Shown in pieces: positions 8,596-18,535 of a stretch of DNA of 64,000 bases. The stretch is from the NCBI RefSeq assembly GCF_003323735.1, contig NZ_QOIM01000018.1:1-64000 (forward strand), read 5' to 3'. This DNA comes from Streptomyces reniochalinae (GTDB lineage Bacteria; Actinomycetota; Actinomycetes; Streptomycetales; Streptomycetaceae). The notes below the pieces were generated by a model. That model was not told the origin of the DNA and ran no database searches. It saw only the letters and a program-made list of their open reading frames with translations. A program made the position numbers and the translations under genes. Every line of letters begins with the position of its first letter. Position 1 is the stretch's first letter.

Positions 8596-10050
8596 TCATC
8601 CTTCGGGCCGACGCCCGCCCAGCAGGTGGCGGGCCAGGCCGAGGGCGGAGTCCCGGTGGTGGGCGAACTCCTCCTCGGTGAAGACCGGGGTGCGGTGACG
8701 GGGCGGGATGCCCGTGACGTCGAACGTGCGGCCACCGCGGGTACGGAACTCCTCGTTCGGCAGTACGAAGCTCCAACCGCCCGGCAGCGAGCGTTCCATC
8801 GTGTCGGAGAACACCCCCTGGGTGTTCTCACCGATCAGCACGGGCGCGGAGCGGCGGTCGAGCAGCGCCTGGGTGAAGGTCTCACCCGCGCTGACGGTCA
8901 GCCGGCCGGTCAGCACCGCCACCGGACCGGTGAAGACGGGGCCGTGGTGCGGGCGCACGGTCACCGGCTGCTCCGCGGTGAAGCCGCGGGGGTCCGCCGG
9001 ATCGTTGCGGGCGCGCTTCGCGTAGGCACGGTAGGCCCGGTCGGTCAGCCGGGCGGCGACGCGCAGTCCGAGCCGGTCCGAGCCCCCGGCGTGGAAGCGG
9101 ACGTCGACGATCAGCCCCTTCATGCGCCGTACCCGGTGTGCGGTGAACACCTTGTCGAGCGCCTTGTCCATCGTCCGCGTGTCCCCGGCGAAGTCGCCCT
9201 TGTCGGTGAGGTCCTGCAAGCGGGTGAGCCGCAGGTAGCCGGTGCCGTCGGGAAGGTCCGCGAAGGAGACCGCCCCCTGGCCCCAGGTGTGCAGGGGAAC
9301 CCCCACCGCCCGGGAGGTCGCTTTGTCGATGCGGGCGATCGACTGCGGCGTCGGGGCGGGGGTGCCCTGCCGCCTGCCCGCGTAGCGGCGCTCGCCCGCG
9401 ATCAGCGCCGTGTGCGCGTCGTGCAGCGGCGCGATCATCGCCCGCAGAATCGCGAAGAGCCGGGCGTCGGAGGTGTCCCGGGTGACCTTCGGCCGCCAGC
9501 GCGCGCGTGCGGCCTGCCAGTCGACGCCCCGCCGTGCGAAGAACGGGTAGTTCTCCGCGTAAGTGCGCCAGAAGACGTCGAAGACGGCCCGCGGGTCGTC
9601 CTCGGGCTTTTGTGCGCACCGCCGCGGCAGCTCCGTGATCCGGTGCAGGGTCCGCCACCCCACACCGTCGGCGAACCGGAGCCGGGCCTCTCCGGCCCCT
9701 CGGGGTTCGAGGGTGACGGGTGCTGCGTCCGCGACGTCGTACGTCCTTGTGCCGCTCACCGCGGCCGCACCCGCTCGGCGGCCCGGCGTCCGCTCGGTGC
9801 CCCGCAGGGTGCCCGGCAGGCAGCTCGTCCGCGTCGTCTCGTACGTGCGCAGCTTGCCCTTGCCGACCGTGACGAGGAGCCCGTAGCCGTCCATCCGCCA
9901 CAGCCCCGCCACTCGGCCCGCCGTGTGTGAGGCCGCATGCGCCGGAGCGGACGACGTGGCGGGCCGCGACGGCCCGCAGCCGGCGACGACCAGCACGCCG
10001 ACGACCGCCGGCACACCGACCCGGGCGGCTACCCGGCGCGTCCCGGACAA
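8596..10050 (-). CDS. S41-family (tail-specific-protease-like) secreted lipoprotein peptidase
   Basis: About 484 residues from TTG 10050. This start gives a compact lipoprotein signal (TRRVAAR, a hydrophobic stretch GVPAVVGVLVV, then AGC); an in-frame ATG at 10146 would add 32 residues before it without a good ribosome site. The C-terminal half is an S41 domain: VDVRFHAGGSD, then the TVSAGETFTQALL nucleophile segment and LIGENTQGVFSDTMER, ending in an LPGGWSFVLPNEE strand. No PDZ domain is evident. It is divergent from recN. The substrate is unknown; it resembles S41B peptidases more than CtpA. Confidence 0.8.
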   Translation of the reverse strand: MSGTRRVAARVGVPAVVGVLVVAGCGPSRPATSSAPAHAASHTAGRVAGLWRMDGYGLLVTVGKGKLRTYETTRTSCLPGTLRGTERTPGRRAGAAAVSGTRTYDVADAAPVTLEPRGAGEARLRFADGVGWRTLHRITELPRRCAQKPEDDPRAVFDVFWRTYAENYPFFARRGVDWQAARARWRPKVTRDTSDARLFAILRAMIAPLHDAHTALIAGERRYAGRRQGTPAPTPQSIARIDKATSRAVGVPLHTWGQGAVSFADLPDGTGYLRLTRLQDLTDKGDFAGDTRTMDKALDKVFTAHRVRRMKGLIVDVRFHAGGSDRLGLRVAARLTDRAYRAYAKRARNDPADPRGFTAEQPVTVRPHHGPVFTGPVAVLTGRLTVSAGETFTQALLDRRSAPVLIGENTQGVFSDTMERSLPGGWSFVLPNEEFRTRGGRTFDVTGIPPRHRTPVFTEEEFAHHRDSALGLARHLLGGRRPEG

Positions 10051-10298
10051 GTGCGGTCCAACCGTGATCAATCGGCGCAAGTACGGCCTGATACGGCGAT
10101 GCCCTGGGAAGCGGCGTGAACCTTGTGAAACGTCCTGAAACCTCATGAAGGACCCCGTGCATACGTGCGGAAACTGGGACGCCGCGGGCTGTGCGAACCC
10201 CCGCGGAGGTGCTGTCCGGCAGCCTGCCGGAGCCGGTGCCCTCCCACGATCCGGCTACCACCCCGACCACAGGTGTGGCCACCACGAGGGAACCTCGT

Positions 10299-12041
10299 AT
10301 GGTCGTATCCGTGTTGGAGGAGATGCGGATCAAAGCCCTGGGCGTGATCGACGACGCCGTTGTCGAGCTGTCGCCCGGCTTCACCGCGGTGACAGGTGAG
10401 ACCGGCGCGGGCAAAACCATGGTCGTCACCAGCCTGGGACTGCTGCTGGGCGGACGCGCCGACGCCGCTTTGGTGCGGGTCGGTGCCAAGGCGGCCGTCG
10501 TCGAGGGGCGGATCGCTGTGGAGCCGGAGGCGCCGGCCGCCCGCCGCGCCGAGGAGGCGGGCGCCGAGCTGGACGAGGGCGCCCTGCTGCTCAGCCGCAC
10601 CGTCTCGGCCGAGGGCCGCTCACGCGCGCACGTGGGCGGGCGCTCGGTGCCGGTCGGGCTGCTGGCGGAGCTGAGCGACGACCTGGTGGCCGTGCACGGC
10701 CAGACCGACCAGCAGGGCCTGCTGCGCGCCGCCCGGCAGCGCGAGGCGCTCGACCGCTACGCGGGGGCGGCCGTGGCCGGGCCGCTGACCGCCTACCGCG
10801 ACGCCTACCGCAGGCTGCGCACCGTCGCCGCCGAGCTGACCGAGCTGACCACCCTCGCCCGCGAGCGCGCTCAGGAGGCCGACCTGCTGCGCTTCGGCAT
10901 CCAGGAGATCGAGGCCGCCGAGCCGCAGCCGGGTGAGGACACCGACCTGGCGGCCGAGGCGGAACGCCTCGGGCACGCCGAGGCCCTGGCCTCCGCCGCC
11001 ACCACCGCGCACGGCGCCCTGGCGGGCGACCCCGCCGACCCGGAGGGCGTGGAGGCCGCCACCCTCGTGGCGGGGGCCCACCGCGCGCTGGAGGCCGTAA
11101 GGGCCCACGACCCCGCGCTCGCCACGCTCGCCGACCGGCTGGGCGAGGTGCACATCCTCATCTCCGACATCGCCGGCGAACTGGCCGGCTACGCCGACGA
11201 CCTGGACGCCGACCCGCTGCGGCTGGCCGCCGTCGAGGAGCGCCGCGCGGCCCTGGCGCAGCTCACCCGCAAGTACGGCGAGGACCTCACCGCCGTGCTC
11301 GCGTGGGCCGGGCAGAGCGCCGAGCGGCTGGCCGAACTGGAGGGGGACGACGACCGGATCGGCGAGCTGGGCGCGGAGCGCGACGCGCTGCGCACCGAAC
11401 TGGCCGAGCTCGCCCGTACGCTCACCGAGGCCCGCACGGACGCCGCCAAGCGGTTCGCCGACGCCGTCACGGAGGAGCTGGCCGAGCTGGCGATGCCGCA
11501 CGCGCGGGTCTCCTTCGACCTCAAGCACACCGAGGACCCCGACGGGCTCGAGGTGGAGGGACGCACTCTCGCGTTCGGCCCGCACGGCACCGACGAGGTC
11601 GAACTGCTGCTCGCGCCGCACCCGGGCGCTCCGCCCCGGCCCGTGGCCAAGGGCGCGTCCGGGGGTGAGCTCTCCCGCGTGATGCTCGCGGTCGAGGTGG
11701 TCTTCGCCGACTCCGATCCCGTACCGACCTACCTGTTCGACGAGGTGGACGCGGGCGTCGGCGGCAAGGCGGCCGTCGAGGTGGGCCGCAGACTCGCGCG
11801 GCTGGCCAGGTCGGCGCAGGTGGTGGTCGTCACGCACCTGCCCCAGGTCGCCGCGTTCGCCGACCGGCACCTGGTGGTGCACAAGACCGACGACGGTTCT
11901 GTGACCCGCAGCGGCGTGCGGGCGATGGAGGGCGAGGACAGGGTCCGTGAGCTCTCCCGGATGCTCGCGGGCCAGGAGGACTCCGAACTCGCCCGCGCGC
12001 ACGCCGAGGAGCTGCTGGAGGCGGCCCGCGCGGGAGGCTGA
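10299..12041 (+). CDS. recN: DNA repair protein RecN
   Basis: A 580-residue SMC-like ATPase that acts at double-strand breaks. Walker A GETGAGKTM lies near residue 34, a long coiled-coil region runs from about 150 to 400 (rich in Glu, Ala, Leu and Arg), and the signature SGGELSRVMLAVE near residue 455 precedes Walker B TYLFDEVDAGVGG. ATG 10299 has GAGGGA at a good distance; GTG 10311 is an alternative. I saw no LexA box upstream, unlike dnaE2 in this window. A hairpin follows the gene. Family identity is certain. Confidence 0.95.
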   Translation: MVVSVLEEMRIKALGVIDDAVVELSPGFTAVTGETGAGKTMVVTSLGLLLGGRADAALVRVGAKAAVVEGRIAVEPEAPAARRAEEAGAELDEGALLLSRTVSAEGRSRAHVGGRSVPVGLLAELSDDLVAVHGQTDQQGLLRAARQREALDRYAGAAVAGPLTAYRDAYRRLRTVAAELTELTTLARERAQEADLLRFGIQEIEAAEPQPGEDTDLAAEAERLGHAEALASAATTAHGALAGDPADPEGVEAATLVAGAHRALEAVRAHDPALATLADRLGEVHILISDIAGELAGYADDLDADPLRLAAVEERRAALAQLTRKYGEDLTAVLAWAGQSAERLAELEGDDDRIGELGAERDALRTELAELARTLTEARTDAAKRFADAVTEELAELAMPHARVSFDLKHTEDPDGLEVEGRTLAFGPHGTDEVELLLAPHPGAPPRPVAKGASGGELSRVMLAVEVVFADSDPVPTYLFDEVDAGVGGKAAVEVGRRLARLARSAQVVVVTHLPQVAAFADRHLVVHKTDDGSVTRSGVRAMEGEDRVRELSRMLAGQEDSELARAHAEELLEAARAGG

Positions 12042-12056
12042 GCCGGGCGCTGGGCC

Positions 12057-12088
12057 GCGCCGCCCGCGAGGGAACACGCGGGTGGCGC
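12057..12088 (+). terminator. recN terminator hairpin; rest of 12042-12343 empty
   Basis: A 12-bp stem with one G-U pair (12057-12068 with 12077-12088) around an 8-nt loop lies 15 nt after the recN stop. The remaining bases up to 12343 show GC-rich low-complexity sequence and no convincing gene. Confidence 0.6.
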
Positions 12089-12343
12089 ACACCGGGCCGG
12101 GCCGGCCGGGCTGGGCCCGAGCCGGGGGCCCACGGGAGGGCGTGCGGCGGCGCGGGCGGGCGGCGCCTCGAAGCCGGCACCGGCGCGCGGCACGGCGTGC
12201 GCGCCGTCCCCCGTGTGAGTGAGAGTGGGTGAGCGCCGCCGTGCTGTGGCGCCGACCGGGCCCGCACCGCGGCGTGCCCCGCCGGCGTCACCTGGCATCC
12301 TGGGCAGACCTCCCCACCCGCCACCGGAGAAAGCCCGCATGCC

Positions 12344-13582
12344 GTGAGCCCGAGCCGCACCCCCGCCCCGCGCCGGTCACCGGTCGGCGCACGGTCGACG
12401 CACGCCGTGCACGTGCTGGGCGGCACCGAGGGCCCCGGCGGCGAGGAGGGCCCCTCGGCGGACACGACGGCCTACGCGCGCTCCCTCGCCCAGGGGCTGA
12501 CCGCCCGCGGCGCACGGATCACGGTCTGCTCCCGGCACGACCCCACGCTGCGGCACGCCTTCACCGGAACCGGAGCGGACGTGCGGGTGCTGCGGGGCCG
12601 CACGGAGGCGGAGACGGCCGTCTCGCTGCGCGCCGTGTGCCAGGACGCCGACCTCGTGCACGCACACGGGCCGCACGCCGGGCTCCTGGCCGCTCTCGCG
12701 CTCGCCCCCGGTCGCCGGTGCACCCCCCTCGTCGTCACCTGGCACGCCCCGCCGGGCCCCGGCCCAGGACCAGCCCGTGCCACCCGCGCCGACGCGGCCC
12801 GCGAGCTGGTGGTCAGGCTGCTGGCCCGGCGCGTCGCCCGCACGGCGACCGTCGTGCTCGGCGCCACCACGGCGCTGGTCGACGCGGCGCGCCGCAGCGG
12901 CGCCCGCGACGCGCGGCTGGCCCCCGCGCCCATCCCCTTCGACGGACCGCACGCGGGTCCGCCCGACGGCTCGGCGGACGAGGCGGCGGACGGCGCGGAG
13001 GCGCTGCTCCACAAGGTGCGCGCGGGCATCGGCGCGCTCGACCGGCCGCTGGTCATGGCCGTCGGGCGCCTGGACGGCCGGCGCGGGCACGACACGGCGC
13101 TGACCGCCTCCCGCGCCTGGCGCGGGCTCGACCCGCCGCCGCTGCTCGCCCTGGCGGGGGAGGGGCCGCAGCGGGCCGCGTTGCAGGGCCGTATCGACCG
13201 CGAGGCGCTGCCCGTCCGGCTGCTGGGCCGGCGCGACGACGCGCTGCGGCTGCTGGCGGGCGCCGACGTGGCGCTGGTGCCGGGCCGCTGCCAGGGCCGC
13301 TCGCTGGTCGCCCAGGAGGCCCTGCGCTCCGGCGTGCCGCTGGTGGCGGCCGACGGCGGCGGCGTCCCCGAACTCGTCTCGGACGCCGCCGTGCTGGTGC
13401 CCTGGGGTGACGCCGACTCGCTGGCGGCCGCGGTCCTGACCCTGCTGACCGATCACGACCGCCGTGCGGAGCTGTCCAGGGCGGGCCGCGCCCGCGCCCG
13501 TACGTGGCCGGACGAGGACGACGCCGCGGCCCAGGTCCTCAGCCTCTACGACGAGCTCACCCAGGCCGCCGCCGGACGCTGA
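12344..13582 (+). CDS. GT4-type glycosyltransferase
   Basis: 412 residues from GTG 12344, with GGAGAAAG upstream. The fold is GT-B: an N-terminal domain with HVLGG and HAHGPHAGLLAAL, and a C-terminal donor domain with VMAVGRLDGRRGHDTAL and EALRSGVPLVAADGGGVPEL, the E-x7-E nucleotide-sugar motif of family GT4. The acceptor-side Gly-rich loop is weak (GGTEGPGGEEG). Acceptor and sugar cannot be told. It lies between recN and a GH15 glycosidase read from the other strand, and ends at a strong hairpin. No membrane segment is seen. Confidence 0.85.
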   Translation: MSPSRTPAPRRSPVGARSTHAVHVLGGTEGPGGEEGPSADTTAYARSLAQGLTARGARITVCSRHDPTLRHAFTGTGADVRVLRGRTEAETAVSLRAVCQDADLVHAHGPHAGLLAALALAPGRRCTPLVVTWHAPPGPGPGPARATRADAARELVVRLLARRVARTATVVLGATTALVDAARRSGARDARLAPAPIPFDGPHAGPPDGSADEAADGAEALLHKVRAGIGALDRPLVMAVGRLDGRRGHDTALTASRAWRGLDPPPLLALAGEGPQRAALQGRIDREALPVRLLGRRDDALRLLAGADVALVPGRCQGRSLVAQEALRSGVPLVAADGGGVPELVSDAAVLVPWGDADSLAAAVLTLLTDHDRRAELSRAGRARARTWPDEDDAAAQVLSLYDELTQAAAGR

Positions 13583-13612
13583 CCCCGAACGCCGGCGCCT
13601 ACCGGCTCGCCC

Positions 13613-13640
13613 GTCCGCGGGGGCCGTGGCCCCCGCGGAC
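13613..13640. terminator. bidirectional hairpin between glycosyltransferase and GH15 genes
   Basis: GTCCGCGGGGGCC (13613-13625) pairs with GGCCCCCGCGGAC (13628-13640); realistically a 12-bp stem with a 4-nt loop. It sits in the middle of the 150-bp gap between convergent genes. Confidence 0.75.
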
Positions 13641-13734
13641 ACAGCAGTGCGCCCGGTCCGCCTGTGCGCGCCCGGGCGCTCTCACTCCGGATCTCCGCCG
13701 GGCCCCGGACCTGTGGATCCAAGGCCCCGGCGTC

Positions 13735-15561
13735 TCAGACCCCGTAGGCCCCCGAGGCGGTCAGCCGCAGGGCCGTGTCGATCAGCGGGACGTGGCTGAA
13801 GGCCTGCGGGAAGTTGCCCACCTGCCGTTGGTTCGCGGAGTCCCACTCCTCGGCCAGCAGGCCCACGTCGTTGCGCAGGGCCAGCAGCTTCTCGAACAGC
13901 TTCCGCGCCTCGTCGACCCGGCCGATCATGGCCAGGTCGTCGGCGAGCCAGAACGAGCAGGCCAGGAAGGCTCCCTCCTCGCCCGCGAGGCCGTCCACGT
14001 TCTCGCACGGCTCGCCGTCGGGTCCTGCCTCCGCGCTGGTCGGGTAGCGCAGCACGAAACCGTCCTCGGTCGACAGCTCGCGCTGGATGGCCTCGATGGT
14101 GCCGATGACCCGCTTGTCGTCCGGCGGCAGGAAGCCCATCTGCGGGATCAGCAGCAGCGAGGCGTCCAGCTCCCGGGAGCCGTAGGACTGCGTGAACGTG
14201 TTGCGTTCCTTGTCGTAGCCCTTCTCGCACACCTCGCGGTGGATCTCGTCGCGCAGGGTGCGCCAGCGCTCGACCGGGCCGTCCACGTCGCCCGCCTCGA
14301 TCATCTTGACCGTACGGTCGACGGCCACCCAGGCCATCACCTTCGAGTGGACGAAGTGCCGGCGGGGCCCGCGCACCTCCCAGATGCCCTCGTCGGGCTC
14401 GTCCCAGTGGTCCTCCAGATAGCCGATGAGCTTCAGCTGGAGGAGCTGCGCGTAGTCGTTGCGGGCCAGACCCGTCATGTGGCCCAGGTGCAGGGCCTCG
14501 ACGACCTCGCCGTACACATCGAGCTGGAGCTGGCCCGCCGCGCCGTTGCCGACGCGTACCGGCTTGGAGTCCTCGTAGCCGGGAAGCCACGTCAGCTCGG
14601 CCTCGGACAGCTCGCGTTCGCCCGCGATGCCGTACATGATCTGGAGGTTCTCCGGGTCGCCCGCCACCGCGCGCAGCAGCCACTCGCGCCAGGCCCGCGC
14701 CTCCTCGCGGTATCCGGTCCGCAGCAGGGAGGAGAGGGTGATGGCCGCGTCGCGCAGCCAGGTGAAGCGGTAGTCCCAGTTCCGCTCCCCGCCGATCGCC
14801 TCGGGCAGCGAGGTGGTCGGTGCGGCGACGATCCCGCCGGTCGGCGCGTAGGTGAGCGCCTTCAAGGTGATCAGCGAACGGACCACGGCCTCCCGGTAGG
14901 GCCCGTGGTAGGTGCACGTCTCGACCCAGTCGCGCCAGAACTCCTCGGCGACGTGCAGCGCCTCCTCCGGCTCGGGGAGCGGCGGCGGCTCGCGGTGCGA
15001 CGCCTCCCAGCTGATCGTCAGCGCCACCCGGTCGCCGGGGCCGACGGTGAAGTCGGAGTAGGTCGTCAGGTCCTCGCCGTAGCTGTCGACCTCGGTGTCC
15101 AGCCACACGGAGTCGGGTCCGGCGACGGCGGCGGTGCGATCGTCGAGCTTGTGCACCCACGGCACGACCCAGCCGTAGGAGAACCGCATCCGCAGCGCCG
15201 AGTGCATCCGCACCCGCCCGCTGACCCCCTCCACGATCCGCACCAGCTTGGGCGGGTGGTTCTCGCGCGGAGGCATGAAATCGATGATGCGGACGGTCCC
15301 CCTGGGGGTGTCCCATTCCGACTCCAGTACGAGGGAGTCCCCCCGGTAGCGGCGGCGGTCGGCCCGTGGCGGGTCGCCGCCCGCGGGGTGGGCCGGGCCC
15401 ACTCGCCAGAAGCCGTGCTCCTCGGTGCCGAGGAGGCCCGCGAAGACGGCATGGGAGTCGAAGCGGGGCAGGCAGAGCCAGTCCACCGCTCCGTCTCTGC
15501 CCACAAGGGCAGCCGTCTGCATATCCCCGATGAGTGCGTAATCCTCGATGCGCCCAGCCAC
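13735..15561 (-). CDS. glycoside hydrolase family 15 (glucoamylase/trehalase type)
   Basis: About 608 residues. The N-terminus (AGRIEDYALIGDMQTAALV, then DWLCLPRFDS) and the later ERNWDYRFTWLRDA are hallmarks of GH15 proteins. The catalytic (alpha/alpha)6 barrel fills the C-terminal two thirds, with ATSLPEAIGGERN at its start. In mycobacteria the close relative is a trehalase; in archaea it is a glucoamylase, so the substrate is trehalose or an alpha-glucan. GTG 15561 is chosen since GGAG lies 6 nt upstream; the ATG at 15567 would touch it. No signal peptide, so the protein is cytoplasmic. Confidence 0.9.
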   Translation of the reverse strand: MAGRIEDYALIGDMQTAALVGRDGAVDWLCLPRFDSHAVFAGLLGTEEHGFWRVGPAHPAGGDPPRADRRRYRGDSLVLESEWDTPRGTVRIIDFMPPRENHPPKLVRIVEGVSGRVRMHSALRMRFSYGWVVPWVHKLDDRTAAVAGPDSVWLDTEVDSYGEDLTTYSDFTVGPGDRVALTISWEASHREPPPLPEPEEALHVAEEFWRDWVETCTYHGPYREAVVRSLITLKALTYAPTGGIVAAPTTSLPEAIGGERNWDYRFTWLRDAAITLSSLLRTGYREEARAWREWLLRAVAGDPENLQIMYGIAGERELSEAELTWLPGYEDSKPVRVGNGAAGQLQLDVYGEVVEALHLGHMTGLARNDYAQLLQLKLIGYLEDHWDEPDEGIWEVRGPRRHFVHSKVMAWVAVDRTVKMIEAGDVDGPVERWRTLRDEIHREVCEKGYDKERNTFTQSYGSRELDASLLLIPQMGFLPPDDKRVIGTIEAIQRELSTEDGFVLRYPTSAEAGPDGEPCENVDGLAGEEGAFLACSFWLADDLAMIGRVDEARKLFEKLLALRNDVGLLAEEWDSANQRQVGNFPQAFSHVPLIDTALRLTASGAYGV

Positions 15562-15982
15562 GTGCATCTCCAGTCGAACGAAAACGAACGGCGACGCCCC
15601 CGTGGGACGTGCTGGTTGACCTGTGTGTTTCTGCCTGTCCTTGGCAAGTGTCCGTGCAGGATACGACGCTGGGATCCCTTCCGCCCGACGGTCGGCTGAG
15701 TCCGGCTGCGCCGATGGGGTGACCTTCGCTACCGCGTTCACCTGCTGCGACTCCACCGTCACCCTGGGGGGCGTGTGACGGCTTCCCCGGCGGCCCCGCC
15801 GACCTCGGCAGCGGCACCGGCCCCGCGGCACTGTTACGCTGGTAGCCCGTGGAGCGGTGGGCCGCGAACGCGATCTGTTCGAGACGGCAGCCCCCCGAAC
15901 CGCAGCGAGGCCCCACCCGGACACCCCTCCAGGATGCAGCCTCCGCACCCCACCAAGCGACCACGGGAGCCCCCTCTTGGCC
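15562..15982. other. divergent intergenic region, GH15 / pyrG
   Basis: 421 bp between divergent starts must hold both promoters. A TACGCT hexamer at 15835-15840 fits a -10 box for pyrG but I see no good -35 partner. No gene, repeat or operator recognised. Confidence 0.4.
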
Positions 15983-17632
<1,650 letters not shown>

Positions 17633-17637
17633 GCACC

Positions 17638-18276
17638 ATGGCCAACCGCATCTCCGACACGCCCGAGGAGTGGGAGGTCACCGCGACCTCCACCCCGTTC
17701 CAGGGCCACAAGACCGGCGTGCGCACCGATCAGGTCGTCATGCCCGACGGCTCCGTCGTCGGCCGCGACTACCAGACCCACCCCGGGTCCGTGGCCATCC
17801 TCGCCCTCGACGAGCAGGACCGCGTCCTGGTCGTCAACCAGTACCGGCACCCCGTGCGCGAGAAGCTGTGGGAGATCCCCGCCGGGCTCCTCGACGTACC
17901 CGGCGAGAACCCGCTCGCCGCGGCGGAGCGCGAGCTGTACGAGGAGGCGCACACGAAGGCCGAGGACTGGCGGGTCCTCGTGGACGTCTACACCACCCCC
18001 GGCGGCAGCGACGAGGCCGTGCGGATCTTCCTCGCCCGGCAGCTGTCCGAGGTCGAGGGCGAGCGCTTCGAGGTCTCCGAGGAGGAGGCCGACATGGAGG
18101 TCGCGCGCGTTCCGCTGGAAGAGCTGGTGCGCGGCGCTCTCGCCGGTGAGCTGCACAACAACTGTCTCGTGGTGGGGTGCCTCGCGTTGAGCGCCGCGCT
18201 GGCGAGCGGGGGCGGTCCCGGAGCGCTGCGAGCGGCGCAGGCGCCGTGGCCGGCCCGGCCGTTCGAGGCGCGGTAA
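17638..18276 (+). CDS. Nudix hydrolase, ADP-ribose pyrophosphatase type
   Basis: 212 residues. The Nudix helix reads GLLDVPGE, then RELYEEA; the residue after EEA is His where most members have Gly. Upstream NQYRHPVREKLWEIPAG is the typical ADP-ribose pyrophosphatase strand (YRHP...WEIPAG), so ADP-ribose hydrolysis to AMP and ribose-5-phosphate is likely. ATG 17638 has GGGAGA 9 nt upstream; GTG 17629, overlapping the pyrG stop, is less likely as it abuts that site. Co-transcribed with pyrG. The last 40 residues are Ala/Pro-rich and probably disordered. Confidence 0.88.
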   Translation: MANRISDTPEEWEVTATSTPFQGHKTGVRTDQVVMPDGSVVGRDYQTHPGSVAILALDEQDRVLVVNQYRHPVREKLWEIPAGLLDVPGENPLAAAERELYEEAHTKAEDWRVLVDVYTTPGGSDEAVRIFLARQLSEVEGERFEVSEEEADMEVARVPLEELVRGALAGELHNNCLVVGCLALSAALASGGGPGALRAAQAPWPARPFEAR

Positions 18277-18289
18277 CCCCACGCGTCGT

Positions 18290-18334
18290 CCCCCACGCGG
18301 GGGCTCCGCCCCGGCGGTGGCCCCCTCGGGGGCC
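18290..18334 (+). terminator. GC hairpins after the Nudix gene
   Basis: Three stems in series: CCCCC/GGGGG (18290-18303), GGGGCTCCGCCCC (18300-18312) and GGCCCCC/GGGGGCC (18319-18334). The middle motif recurs in two other intergenic regions here. The rest of the gap to 18535 looks empty. Confidence 0.5.
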
Positions 18335-18535
18335 GCGTGCCCGCCCCCTCGCGCGTCGGCGGGCGCAGGGGCACCGCGTGCTCTCCCGCCCGGAGGCGGG
18401 CGGCCGTGAGCCGGTGTGGTGATTTTCGAGGCGGTGGGGGCGGTTGTCGGCCCCTGCCCGCGGTACGCGGTGAACTACGCTCGCCAGTGATGCGTCTCGC
18501 GCACACCAGGTGAACAGCGAACGGGAGCGTAGCCC

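Noticed and set aside
8596..10146. S41 protease start at ATG 10146
   Set aside because: It would place 43 mostly polar and basic residues before the lipoprotein signal and lacks a good ribosome site; TTG 10050 gives a standard signal. Still uncertain.
10147..10298. LexA box before recN
   Set aside because: No TCGAAC/GTTCGA-like palindrome is present in the gap, although recN is SOS-controlled in other bacteria.
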